From Pyrenophora tritici-repentis (lineage: Eukaryota > Ascomycota > Dothideomycetes > Pleosporales > Pleosporaceae), in NCBI RefSeq assembly GCF_003171515.1, contig NC_089390.1, positions 4,216,001 to 4,280,000 of the forward strand: a stretch of 64,000 bases of DNA, given 5' to 3'. Under the pieces are notes generated by a model. That model did not search any database. It saw only the letters and a program-made list of their open reading frames with translations, and was not told where the DNA came from. The position numbers and the translations under genes were made by a program. Below, in pieces: positions 43,634-53,362 of this stretch (position 1 is the first letter of the stretch; each line of letters opens with the position of its first letter).

Positions 43634-46600
43634 ATGCCTACAAGCATTACTACCCGGCAATGGTACCCAAAGGTGTACGCGGACGAGTACACCAATACCC
43701 AACTCGACATTGCAACCGATGCTATTATCCCTGGTCAGATAAGCACTATTGCTATCGACTGGATGATACAGGCCGAAGAGAACGGAGACTTTGACATCAT
43801 GCTTATTCAAGACTTCCAAGAGACATTTGCAGGATGGTCTCTCAATCATTTCAATGCAATGGACATGCGAGTCCGTACAGCAGTCAAGAACATACTCCGC
43901 GACCGAGGTGTCTACATCGAGAAGAACAGCCGCAACACCATCGCACAACAGCTAGTCAATCTCCTTAGCCTTACACGCTCTCCCGACTGGCCCATTGACG
44001 AGCTCAACGTTATGCGACTCAACCCAGACTTCAAATGCCGACAGATAGCAGAAGAGGCACAACACGCTAGAACAACTCAACAAAGCAGCAACCCGCCAAC
44101 TCAAAGCGCCAGTATAAACTATGCGCCATCTCCTGCTCAGGCAAACGTAACAGCCCTCACCAACCTCGCAAAGGTATACAGTGAGGAGGAGAAGTTCAGT
44201 GGCGACAAGTATGACGTCCTCGACAACAAGATAGTCATCTTTAAAGACCATTGCGAAAAGGTTGGCATTACGACACCAGCACAGTACAAACTTGCAGTCT
44301 CTACTATGCTTAGAGGCAAGGCCTCAGCATACTACTACAACTACATTGCTCCACTCAACCTAGACTACGACAGCATTATCAAGAAACTAGGGGAGTACTT
44401 TCACACGAGCGAGAACTACCAAATGTTCTTAAGTGAGTGGCGCACCATTATGCTGAAAGACGTCATCGCCAACAACCCCGACAAGACACTCACCCAGTGT
44501 CTCGACATAGTCATCGACAAGCTCCAGCTGCTGCACCAGGCAATGACTCAACAGAATGGACCAAGCGAGCTCGCTCTTACAAGCCAACTTATTGCTGCCT
44601 GTCAAGGCGTCGAAGCATGTAGCGCAGTCCTTATCCGCCCAGCTTCAACCTTTGAAGCCGTTGCCTCAGAACTCCGCAACGCTGTCGGCAACTGGACGCG
44701 CTGCCATCCGCGCTCACAGTTCAACTGCGAGGAGTCCGATCCGAGCGAAGACGCGTTCTACACAAACCGCCGATACAACCGCAACGATAGCGGACAACGC
44801 GACAAACCGCGCAACTATAGCGCACAAGGCCAAGGCGAAGGATCCCGCAACTACAACCGCGGAGGATCCCGCTTCCAACGCAGCTTACCCCGATCGCAGT
44901 ACAACGATGATACACAGCGCCGCAATAACAGGAAGTGCTACGTCTGTAGCAAGCCAGGCTGCTGGTCAACTCGTCACTCTAGAGAAGAGCGAAAGGAAGC
45001 GCAACAACGTTTCCGGACGTACGTGCAGACCCGCAACGTCGATATAGACTACGAAGCTTTCCTTGCCCAGTTTGAGGGCATTGACCTTAATGACGACGAC
45101 GATAACGGCGGCACGGACGAAGAACTCGACGCGTTCTTCAACAACGACCAGTTTGATACAAAGCACCAGTTTCTCACTGCTACCTGCGGTGCAGTTGATG
45201 GAGGAACAATGGTACGCAACCTCAACAACGCCGCCGCTCTACACGCGATCACGAAGATCGACCCATACGCCGGCAACGACATTGCCAAAGAGGCAAGCCA
45301 CCTCTTCACACTCGATCACCGGTACGGGCGCGAGCAGTTCCAAGGCATCATGCCAGACACCGGCGCGGCCGGAGTGTCTACAGCAGGCAAGCAACAGGTT
45401 ACAGCGTTACACCGCATCCAACCGTTATGGATTGACAAGTCAACTGCTGGCCGACACCGGATCCGATTTGGGGATAACCCGGAGTGTGTTTCTATCGGCG
45501 ACGTCAACGTCCAGACACCCGTTGGAGTGATTAGGTTCGCTGTAATGCCTACTAACACACCGTTCTTACTCTGTCTTGATGACATGGACCGCCATGGCAT
45601 CTACTTCAACAACGTCGACAATACGCTAGTTCATCAGTCCAAGGAGTACCCAATTGTCCGCAAGTGGGGGCATCCATGGCTTCTTCTCAACAAGCAGGAG
45701 ACTGCCACCCACTATCTCACCGAAGGAGAACTCCAGCAACTCCACCGACGTTTTGGGCATCCAGCCGCCGCACGCCTCTACAAAGTCCTAGTAAAGGCAG
45801 GCCACGACGACATTGACAAGACGCTAATTGATGAGATTAACAAGTTCTGTCATCAGTGCCAGATAACTGCTAAAGCACCAGGCCGATTCCGCTTTACTCT
45901 ACGCGATGACAACCTCGACTTCAACTCCCGCGTCATCGTCGACATTATGTACATTGACAGTAAACCAGTCCTCCACGCCGTTGACGAAGCAACTGCTTTT
46001 CAAGCCGCCCGCTTTCTTATAGACATAAAAGCAAGCACAACATGGGACACGCTGCGCGCTATGTGGATTGACATGTACGTTGGACCGCCCGACACTATCG
46101 CGACCGACGCTGGCACAAACTTTGCGAGCAAAGAGTTTGTTGATAATGCCAACGCGATGATGATAGAAGTCCACGAAGTACCAGTTGAGGCCCATCACTC
46201 GATTGGCAAAATTGAACGCTACCATGCTGCCATCCGACGAGCGTTCGAAGTCATCTCCGCCGACATCGGTGCATCTACGACGACGAAGGATGACATCCTC
46301 CAGATGGCTGTCAAGGCTGTCAACGACACCGCCGGACCTGAAGGACTTGTACCAACGCTGCTGGTATTCGGCACCTATCCACGTCTCTCCAAGACATCAC
46401 CGCCATCTCCCTCAATCACCGCGCGCGCAACGGCAATACGCAAAGCGATGGCAGAAGTCCGGAAGATTAAGGCAAAGCGACAAGTCAATGAAGCTTTAGG
46501 TACCCGTAACGGGCCAAACAACATCGTCACGCAAGTACTAGAACTACCGCTGCAGAGCAACGTCAAGGTGTGGCGTGAAGGCCTCGGATGGACTGGCCCG

Positions 46601-48640
46601 CACACTCTCCTCGCCCTGAACGACGATCAGACTGCTGCTATCGTCGACGCTCATGGGAAACAAGCAAGTTTCCGCATCACCTCTGTCCAGCCGTATCATC
46701 AAGACAACACTACAAATCTCCCGCGACCTGACGAGGAACAGCACGGCGATGAGGAACAGCACAGCGAGCATCAGCGCGACAATGACGACTTTATTCCCCA
46801 GAAGAGCCACCGCAACGCCGAGGACGCGGCCGTCCCAAAGGCTCCAAGAACAAGCCGAAGACACGCTGCTAACCTCGCACAGCGCGAGAAAGACGACATA
46901 GTGCTAGCCAGGACACTGCGCACTACCGGTAAGATCACGACACCTGGAGAACCTTTTGAGCTGTCAACCAAGACAGAGATTGACGCTCTCATTACCCGCG
47001 GCGTCTTCCGCTTTGAGCCATTCAATCTAGCCAAGCATGGCGGGATCCGGATCTTCAAGTCCCGCATTGTCAATGAAGTGAAAGGCAAGACCACCGATAA
47101 GCCGTACGAGAAATCTAGACTAGTTGTACAAGGCTACGCCGATGATGGCAAGAAGATTGTACTCACCCAGAGCCCCACGATACAACGCGCAAGCCAGAGG
47201 ATCATTATTGCTCTTGCACCGGTATTGATCCAAATGGGCATGAAGTTATGGCTCCGAGACATCACGCAGGCGTACACGCAGTCCGACGACCGCCTCCAGC
47301 GCACTATCATTGCAGACCTGCCTGTACAACTCCGCAAAGTGTACCCACAAGGAACCATCATGGTCGTGGTGAAACCACTGTATGGCATCGCCGAAGCAGG
47401 TGCCTACTGGTGGTCAACATACTTCAAACACCACACGACGACACTCAACATGGAGACGTCTACGTACGACCCATGCCTCCTCATCTCCAAGGCCACCGAC
47501 GCTGGAACAACCACAGGTTTCGGCATTGTTGGCATGCAAACCGACGACACTCTTGGTCTCTCAGACAACGCATTCGCTGATAGAGAGGACAAGGAGCTCC
47601 GTTTCAAAGCTAAGGACAAAAAGTACCTCACAGACACTGACCCTATCGAGTTTAATGGCTGTATGGTACATCTTGGCAGTGGCAACGTCATTACTTTACG
47701 GCAGAAGAAGCAAGGTGAGAAACTTGAGAACGCTGTTGATGCAAAGTCCTACATACAACAACGAGCACGAGGAGCATATATCGCGACTATCTGTCAACCA
47801 GAGGCAAGCTTTGATCTCGCCGCTGCAGCGCAAGCGACTGAACCGACAAAAGAAGAAATATCCAGATTGAATAAGCGCATTAACTGGCAGAAGAAAAACG
47901 TCTCTCGCGGACTTAGCTACGTGCCTATTGAGATGAAAGATCTCAAGCTATACACGATGGTGGACGCCTCGTTTGCCAACAACAAGGACATGAGCTCTCA
48001 AATGGGATACGTTATTATTCTTGGTAACGAGACTGCATCTTCAGACGGCAGCTTTAAGATACGTGGCAACATTATTCACTGGTCCTCCACTAAATGCAAA
48101 CGCGTCACAAGGAGCGTTCTAGCATCGGAGATCTATGCAATGGCACATGGCGTTGACATTGCACTGGCCATCGGCACCACGATTGACATGATTATGGACC
48201 GACTGTCTTTCCCTAAGGTCTCTATTGTCGCATGCACGGATTCACGATCCTTGTACGACTGTCTCGTCAAACTCGGCACTACTAAGGAGAAACGTCTCAT
48301 GATAGACATCATGGCATTGCGCGAGGCATACGAGCGCAACGATCTCATGGATATCCGCTGGATTGACGGCAGAGACAACCCAGCAGATGCGATGACAAAG
48401 GCAGCGAGCAACTCTGCTTTAGAGCATCTCATTGACACCAACGAGCTCGAACTTCGTGTACAGGGATGGGTGAATCGCGACACCACAGGCATCGAGCCTA
48501 CGAACAAGCCAGGCACCAAGCCTACGAACAAGACAGGCACCGAGCCTACAGACAAGACAGGCACCGAGCCTACAAACAAGACAGGCACCGAGCCTACGAG
48601 CGATGGCACCGAGCCCACGATTGATTGTGGTGAGAACTGA
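43634..48640 (+). CDS. Copia-1 Gag-Pol polyprotein (1668 codons, one frame)
   Basis: Domains in order: Gag capsid-like region (residues about 1-420); a zinc knuckle with C435, C438, C443, H448; aspartic protease with DTGAAG (D575); integrase with an HHCC finger (LHRRFGHP ... CHQCQ, near 45.75-45.86 kb) and a DDE core (VDIMYID, ATDAGTNF, KIERYH); Copia reverse transcriptase (SRLVVQGY, LTQSPTIQR, KLWLRDITQAY, VKPLYGIAEAGAYW, then QTDD at 1302-1305); and RNase H (MVDASFANNKDM, ASEIYAMAHG, ACTDSRSL). Gag and Pol are in one frame with no frameshift signal, as in many plant and fungal Copia elements. The C-terminus adds six EPT-containing repeats. Two features differ from textbook Copia proteins: the CX2CX4CX4H knuckle order and QTDD at the RT active site. 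No stop or shift interrupts it, so it is probably mobile. Confidence 0.97.
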   Translation: MPTSITTRQWYPKVYADEYTNTQLDIATDAIIPGQISTIAIDWMIQAEENGDFDIMLIQDFQETFAGWSLNHFNAMDMRVRTAVKNILRDRGVYIEKNSRNTIAQQLVNLLSLTRSPDWPIDELNVMRLNPDFKCRQIAEEAQHARTTQQSSNPPTQSASINYAPSPAQANVTALTNLAKVYSEEEKFSGDKYDVLDNKIVIFKDHCEKVGITTPAQYKLAVSTMLRGKASAYYYNYIAPLNLDYDSIIKKLGEYFHTSENYQMFLSEWRTIMLKDVIANNPDKTLTQCLDIVIDKLQLLHQAMTQQNGPSELALTSQLIAACQGVEACSAVLIRPASTFEAVASELRNAVGNWTRCHPRSQFNCEESDPSEDAFYTNRRYNRNDSGQRDKPRNYSAQGQGEGSRNYNRGGSRFQRSLPRSQYNDDTQRRNNRKCYVCSKPGCWSTRHSREERKEAQQRFRTYVQTRNVDIDYEAFLAQFEGIDLNDDDDNGGTDEELDAFFNNDQFDTKHQFLTATCGAVDGGTMVRNLNNAAALHAITKIDPYAGNDIAKEASHLFTLDHRYGREQFQGIMPDTGAAGVSTAGKQQVTALHRIQPLWIDKSTAGRHRIRFGDNPECVSIGDVNVQTPVGVIRFAVMPTNTPFLLCLDDMDRHGIYFNNVDNTLVHQSKEYPIVRKWGHPWLLLNKQETATHYLTEGELQQLHRRFGHPAAARLYKVLVKAGHDDIDKTLIDEINKFCHQCQITAKAPGRFRFTLRDDNLDFNSRVIVDIMYIDSKPVLHAVDEATAFQAARFLIDIKASTTWDTLRAMWIDMYVGPPDTIATDAGTNFASKEFVDNANAMMIEVHEVPVEAHHSIGKIERYHAAIRRAFEVISADIGASTTTKDDILQMAVKAVNDTAGPEGLVPTLLVFGTYPRLSKTSPPSPSITARATAIRKAMAEVRKIKAKRQVNEALGTRNGPNNIVTQVLELPLQSNVKVWREGLGWTGPHTLLALNDDQTAAIVDAHGKQASFRITSVQPYHQDNTTNLPRPDEEQHGDEEQHSEHQRDNDDFIPQKSHRNAEDAAVPKAPRTSRRHAANLAQREKDDIVLARTLRTTGKITTPGEPFELSTKTEIDALITRGVFRFEPFNLAKHGGIRIFKSRIVNEVKGKTTDKPYEKSRLVVQGYADDGKKIVLTQSPTIQRASQRIIIALAPVLIQMGMKLWLRDITQAYTQSDDRLQRTIIADLPVQLRKVYPQGTIMVVVKPLYGIAEAGAYWWSTYFKHHTTTLNMETSTYDPCLLISKATDAGTTTGFGIVGMQTDDTLGLSDNAFADREDKELRFKAKDKKYLTDTDPIEFNGCMVHLGSGNVITLRQKKQGEKLENAVDAKSYIQQRARGAYIATICQPEASFDLAAAAQATEPTKEEISRLNKRINWQKKNVSRGLSYVPIEMKDLKLYTMVDASFANNKDMSSQMGYVIILGNETASSDGSFKIRGNIIHWSSTKCKRVTRSVLASEIYAMAHGVDIALAIGTTIDMIMDRLSFPKVSIVACTDSRSLYDCLVKLGTTKEKRLMIDIMALREAYERNDLMDIRWIDGRDNPADAMTKAASNSALEHLIDTNELELRVQGWVNRDTTGIEPTNKPGTKPTNKTGTEPTDKTGTEPTNKTGTEPTSDGTEPTIDCGEN
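48488..48625 (+). repeat. In-frame tandem repeats (24 and 21 bp) at the end of Copia-1 Pol
   Basis: Four 24-bp units encode G-[IT]-[EK]-P-T-[ND]-K-[PT] and two 21-bp units encode GTEPT plus SD or ID. Variation is mostly synonymous or at fixed positions. The repeats follow the RNase H domain directly. Confidence 0.9.
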
Positions 48641-48781
48641 GACGGACACACATGCACACACACACAAGGGATGAATGGGTTGCATGTATTTGCGTTAGCC
48701 GGAATAGGAAACTAGATACTTTTCTAGGAGCAGGATATTGTAGCAGATTCGGGGTACTTGGGAGCTGACTGTACGCCGTCA

Positions 48782-48796
48782 CAAAAAGAAGAAAAG
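48782..48796 (+). other. Polypurine tract of Copia-1
   Basis: A purine run aaaaagaagaaaag lies a few bases upstream of the 3' LTR, the position where plus-strand DNA synthesis is primed. Confidence 0.7.
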
Positions 48797-48800
48797 CCAG

Positions 48801-49003
48801 TGTCGGAACATGCGCGTACAGCCAGCCCGGCGAGTTTTTCCGGGCCGGAAGCTTGGACCACTAGTTAGACCAAGCTTCCCGCTTAGCTCGCAACCGTACA
48901 TATGGAGATCTCTCCATCCAGCTCTTGCTCACTACTAATCAAATACTATACACTTTGTTCGTTGCAACGACTGCTAGTATTCGACACCTTTGCCGTGTCA
49001 ACA
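48801..49003 (+). repeat. 3' LTR of Copia-1
   Basis: 203 bp, identical by eye to the 5' LTR, followed by the target duplication gttct. Confidence 0.95.
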
Positions 49004-49283
49004 GTTCTCTATAAATTCTCTCTATTCATAGATGTCTCTCTGGTATGTTAACATTCCCGGGAGATTTTTTTCTTTTTGCAAAGTTCACACAGCTCTGATT
49101 TTGTCGCTACGTCTCTGCGACAACACCACGCTGCGCTTTGGCTCTACATAGCCCTATAGTATTGACTGATTTGCTCGTCGATCCTTTTATCTACATATCT
49201 TTTCTGTATCTTCGCATTGTCATGTAAAGATTTTTTCGATTCTTTTTCTGTTACTGAGGCTGTTGGTAGGGCTGTAGCACTAG

Positions 49284-49459
49284 TGTTGAAAGGAAATAAC
49301 GATAACTAGGAATGCATTCTGTTCGGTGATAGTTCTTACTACGTGAGGGTGCTATAGAGGTGTATCTGATCTGAGACGAGTAGAGCCGAAGTAGGATCGA
49401 GTCGGCTGTTTGGGCATCGTTGAGCAGCTGACGCACCTACCGATACTCACGATCCGACA
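49284..49459 (-). mobile_element. Solo LTR related to Copia-2
   Basis: Read on the minus strand it begins tgtcggatcgtgagtatcgg and ends ...cctttcaaca. The start and a long 3' segment (gaacagaatgcattcctagt and onward) match the 5' LTR of Copia-2 at 58375-58566; the middle is diverged. No internal element is attached. Target duplication is unclear; an actag lies at both sides but not at the exact ends. Confidence 0.75.
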
Positions 49460-49487
49460 GAGGCATCACTAGTGTGTATGCTATCCT

Positions 49488-49615
49488 CAGACTCCGCAAC
49501 AATCAATCGGATCGGCATGATTGATTCCTATCTAGGTTAAAGGCTGCCTAATGAAGTAATTCTTTAACCTATATAGGAATCAATCATGTCAATCGATTGA
49601 TTGTTGCGGAGTCTG
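49488..49615 (+). mobile_element. hAT-type MITE, copy 3 (short variant)
   Basis: A 128-bp element with near-perfect inverted repeats (cagactccgcaacaatcaat at both ends). It is flanked by a perfect 8-bp duplication gctatcct (49480-49487 and 49616-49623). The interior is shorter than in copies 1 and 2 and forms an almost continuous long palindrome. Confidence 0.93.
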
Positions 49616-49623
49616 GCTATCCT

Positions 49624-50289
49624 ACCCCAGCGTGGGGATCTTTCAGTCCAAATTGGTCTAATACTTTTCTATAAACCCTGATGTAGTCTTACTGTATCAC
49701 TATCGTAGCTCCCATATAACTATTGACATCGTGATATGCGACAACAGTGATAACTTCTCTATCTACATGCTCAATATATATCGCCTAATTTCTTCCGAGA
49801 TCTGAGAGACGCTGCAACACTCTCAAGTAGTAAATTTATCGCCCTATTTCGACACCGCAGCATCTATCTACATGATTGCGTACACATTACATCGCCGGAT
49901 ATATGACCTCATCATCGCGCCAAAGCGTCTGACAGCACCCCTTGTGGTCCCTCAAATTCACGAGCTTCATGTTACATCAACCATATCCTGGCATGATGTT
50001 ATGAAGTGTGAGCTAGCTCATTACTATTAGAAGACGTTTGTAGAACATGATGCGGACCGCTGACTGGAGATTTAGAGAGTGAGCTAGTCGCTGTCCTCCG
50101 TACATGATCACGAACTATTCAAGCTGGCAAATACTCAGGATCAATAGTATTGGATGAACTTATATGTTGTTAACGCAGATGCACAAAGCTCGTGTGTGAA
50201 AACTCGCTCAGAAAGTTTGCGATACGACTTGTTAATATCGAAAGCACTCAAATTATCGCTAAAGGTATGTGAATCGAGTATGGGGACAG
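49624..50289. other. Intergenic, nothing recognised
   Basis: About 670 AT-rich bases between MITE copy 3 and the glycine-zipper gene. No frame or repeat was supported. Confidence 0.5.
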
Positions 50290-51372
50290 CTACGATCTAC
50301 TTTGGAGTTTGCGTGGCTGGCCTTTAGGCTTGGTTGTTGTCGCATCGCCATCTGATTTCGCCCTCAAAGACTCTTCACGTTCTGCCAATGCCTTCTCCCT
50401 TTCATCCAGTTCGGCCTCTCTACGATCTAAGTCTGCTTTCTTGCGATCCAACTCCTCGTTCTTCTTAGAGTCATCTCCTCTATTATCCTTAGTGGAATCA
50501 CCGGCTGCTTCACCATCGCCAGCGATCTCTTTGGTCGCTTGATCACTATTAGATGGCTTTGCATTCAGCTTGCGTGGCTTCTTACGCCCTTGATTGTTAC
50601 TCTTCTGCGCCGTACTACCATTCGATTGCTGGTCGGATTGGGCTTCGTCGGTCTTTGAGTCTGCCTCTCCACCACCCGCTTGTGCACCTGCTTTGGCTGC
50701 ATCTGATATCTCTTTCTGATCTGGCATCATCCCCTTCACGGTCTTCATCCAACCTTCATCCAGCTTTCCGCCACCTTCACTCTTGAACTTCTCAAGCTCT
50801 TCGGCCCCAGGCATTTCTTGTTTATTGACCTGGTCGACCATTTTCTCTAGCGTTCTTTTCTGCTCCTCGCTTACTGCCCATTCTGGAAGGAAACTTGTAA
50901 GTTTCTTCATTCCTTTTCCTGCTACTTTGCCAATGTTCAAGAACGGGCCATGCAATGCACCCGTGGCAGCTCCTATCCCAGCGCCTAGACCACCAAGAAT
51001 TGTGGACGATACGCCTCCAACTAAAGTGCCCGTGATGGCTCCCAGACTGGCTCCAGGAGCGACACCAAGTCCTGTACCCATAGCCATTCCTTGGAAGGTA
51101 CCTGAGCGGAGGTATTTTGCAGTTTTCCCAAAAGACTCAGCTTCGATATGCGCGTTCGTAGCTTCTTCGGTCAATCTCTGGCGTTCTTCTGGATCTCCGG
51201 CTGCTGCTGCCGCATCTTGCAGCTCTTTGGCTTTCTTCTGTGCGGCAAGGGAAGCGTCGGCAGCTTTCCCCGCCTCCTGGCGTACGTCTTCGTCTGAAAC
51301 GGCAGGCTTGTCGGACTTCGAATCATCTTGCGTCCCCTGATCGCCATCTTTGTTCGATTCGTTCGAAGGCAT
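50290..51372 (-). CDS. Glycine-zipper protein with charged coiled-coil tail
   Basis: An intronless gene of 360 residues starting MPSNESNKDGD. Residues 1-85 are hydrophilic and helical (Ala/Lys/Glu-rich). A glycine-zipper segment follows at about 90-150 with many G-x-x-x-G spacings (GMAMGTGLGVAPGASLGAI, GGLGAGIGAATGAL), which could insert in or pore a membrane. The middle (180-290) is acidic and low-complexity. The C-terminal 60 residues hold heptad-like repeats (LDRKKADLDRREAELDEREKAL), a long charged coiled coil. I do not recognise a named family. No signal peptide or classical transmembrane helix is apparent. The gene is intact, with ordinary codon use. Confidence 0.75.
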   Translation of the reverse strand: MPSNESNKDGDQGTQDDSKSDKPAVSDEDVRQEAGKAADASLAAQKKAKELQDAAAAAGDPEERQRLTEEATNAHIEAESFGKTAKYLRSGTFQGMAMGTGLGVAPGASLGAITGTLVGGVSSTILGGLGAGIGAATGALHGPFLNIGKVAGKGMKKLTSFLPEWAVSEEQKRTLEKMVDQVNKQEMPGAEELEKFKSEGGGKLDEGWMKTVKGMMPDQKEISDAAKAGAQAGGGEADSKTDEAQSDQQSNGSTAQKSNNQGRKKPRKLNAKPSNSDQATKEIAGDGEAAGDSTKDNRGDDSKKNEELDRKKADLDRREAELDEREKALAEREESLRAKSDGDATTTKPKGQPRKLQSRS

Positions 51373-51618
51373 GATGTTGTTTGTTCCTAGGAAATTATGT
51401 TTCTTGCCAAAGATGCATTGTTGACATACGTCATTGACGCTAGCACGACGCTAGACCCCTGAGAACCCACAAGCTGCCCAGGTGAAAAGCAACCGTTCTT
51501 CATCATGCATGCTGCATGAAACCGATGAGATCACAAAACGTTTCTACCATGGCGATCAGCGGAGTGTACAAAATGCTCATGTCAAGCGCGAGCGTGGCAT
51601 CATTCTGATTTGTAGGTA

Positions 51619-53362
51619 CTACATCGATCTTGTGCGACACATGCGGCCATCCGTCTGAACTGTCCAGGCCTCGCTACCAACCCCAACCGTGGCATAGAAC
51701 AGACCAGAAGAATCCCATTTTTTCTTGATATCCAGCAGCTTATCATAATTCTCGCCCCAAAAGGTCGACTGAAAGTTTGGTTGACGAAAATCAGCCTCGT
51801 TGACGTACGAACCACTACCAGGTGTTGCAGCCTCCACGAGAGGCATGATTTCGTTTGTCATCTTCTCCTGCGTGACGAACGCTTCAGACCAGGGCGCAGT
51901 AAAATCCCAAGGAAGCGTAAGAGTCGCATGCACGATAGCCTTGCGCCATGCCGGGTGAACGGAAGTTGTCTTCTGTGAACCAAAAGATTTGACGTCGGTA
52001 CCGACGCCGATCCATGTCACTCCCTTCTCTACGATCGCTTTCCAGGTTTCGGTGATGTTACTTACGACATCTCGCGGGATCAATCGAGTCCCGTACTGCG
52101 CGATGCCTACTTTAATGTTGCCAAGGGGAAGAGGACCGAAATATTTGTCGTAGTGCTCGTAGTATGTCTCGAATTCGCTGTATTCGACGGCGTACTTGAT
52201 GCCTTTGGAATCCAGCTTGGCAACAAATGGTGCAAGAATGGCTTTTACCTCAGCTTCGGTCTTGTTGTACGCGTTGAGCGGGGCGATCATAAAGAACGAG
52301 CTTGTGAAGTAGTGCACTACCATGGCTCCGGCATCTACCATGGCAGGCAGCTCCTCGTGGAATGCTTGGATACCGTCGTAAAAGACATCCTGTTCGTTGT
52401 CCTTTGTAAGGAATGACAAGGCAGCGCCGCCAAACACAGCTTCCTTGAAGGCCTTGACGGTCATCGATACGACGACGCCATATGTGCTACCACCACCGCC
52501 GTTCAACGCCCAGAATAGATCCGAGTTCTCTGTCGGGCTGGCATTTACGAGACTTCCACTCGCAGTTACAACTTGCCAATCCAATACGTTGTCGGCTGCA
52601 AGACCAAAGCTGGTACTGACAGCGGAATGCCCACCCCCCTGGGTATAACCGCCAGCAATGCCGACAGTGGGACATTCACCTCCGACCGTGACCAGACTAT
52701 GATCTCGTGCAGCAGCCATCAACTCGAAACCCTGGACACCAGCGCCGATCTTGAAGGCCGGCCCATCATACCCTGAACCGTCATACTGGGAAACATGGGT
52801 GATGTCCTTGAGGTGGTGTGTCCATACCGCCAACGACCCCGCACCCGTGGAGCGACCGAGATAATCATGACCAGTATTGCGAATGACAAGGCGAATATTC
52901 TTCAGTGCCGCAAATTCAATAGTCGCTTGGACATCAGAAGGCCCCGAGGCATCTACGGCATATCTAACGTAGTTTCCGAGCTCACATGGGCTATCTCGTG
53001 GCTGAAAGGGATCGCAGCTTTGATTGGCAAAGAAAGGGGCCATGACAGACGAAGAGGAATCATAGCTGCAGATGAGTAAGCTGGTAATCGTGCAATCAGG
53101 TCATCAGCACACACTGGATCTCCTCAGTCTGCCATTGGCTCTTCAGGCTCTCGCAGGTAGCATTGTTGAAACTCGATCCGTGACATGGCGAACCAAGCGG
53201 TACGGTTGCAATCAGTCGCCCACTGACTGTCTTGTTGAATCCGTCCCATTCTGCTGTTGAAGGCCATGAATCATCGCCGGGGAAGGTCTTGCACTGATTG
53301 GGCGTTTGTCTGCTGGCAAGTACGAAGCCAAAAATCATGCATTGAACAACCAAAAAACGCAT
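51619..53362 (-). CDS. Secreted FAD-linked oxidoreductase, berberine-bridge-enzyme type
   Basis: Two exons (53115-53362 and 51619-53065) with a 49-bp intron (GTGTGT donor) give about 564 residues. A signal peptide (MRFLVVQCMIFGFVLAS) starts the protein. The PCMH-type FAD domain is clear: IRNTGHDYLGRSTGAGSL, whose His is the usual 8-alpha attachment site, and VTVGGECPTVGIAGGYTQGGGHS, where the Cys could give a second flavin link. The C-terminal BBE domain reads YVNEADF, FWGENYDKLLDIKKKWD and FYATVGVGSEAW. Such oxidases act on sugars, alkaloids or secondary metabolites. No biosynthetic cluster genes surround it, so its substrate is unknown. Confidence 0.9.

Larger units (their letters stand above)
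43093..49003 (+). mobile_element. Intact Ty1/Copia LTR retrotransposon (Copia-1)
   Basis: Two 203-bp LTRs (43093-43295 and 48801-49003) begin TGTCGG and end TCAACA. They look identical base for base, implying a recent insertion. The 5-bp target duplication gttct is perfect (43088-43092 and 49004-49008). One uninterrupted polyprotein gene lies between them. A polypurine tract precedes the 3' LTR. The element sits 294 bp downstream of tRNA-Ala, in the same orientation. Confidence 0.97.

Noticed and set aside
48484..48663. Minus-strand repeat-rich frame opposite the Copia-1 C-terminus
   Set aside because: A mirror of the plus-strand tandem repeats within a clear Pol frame.
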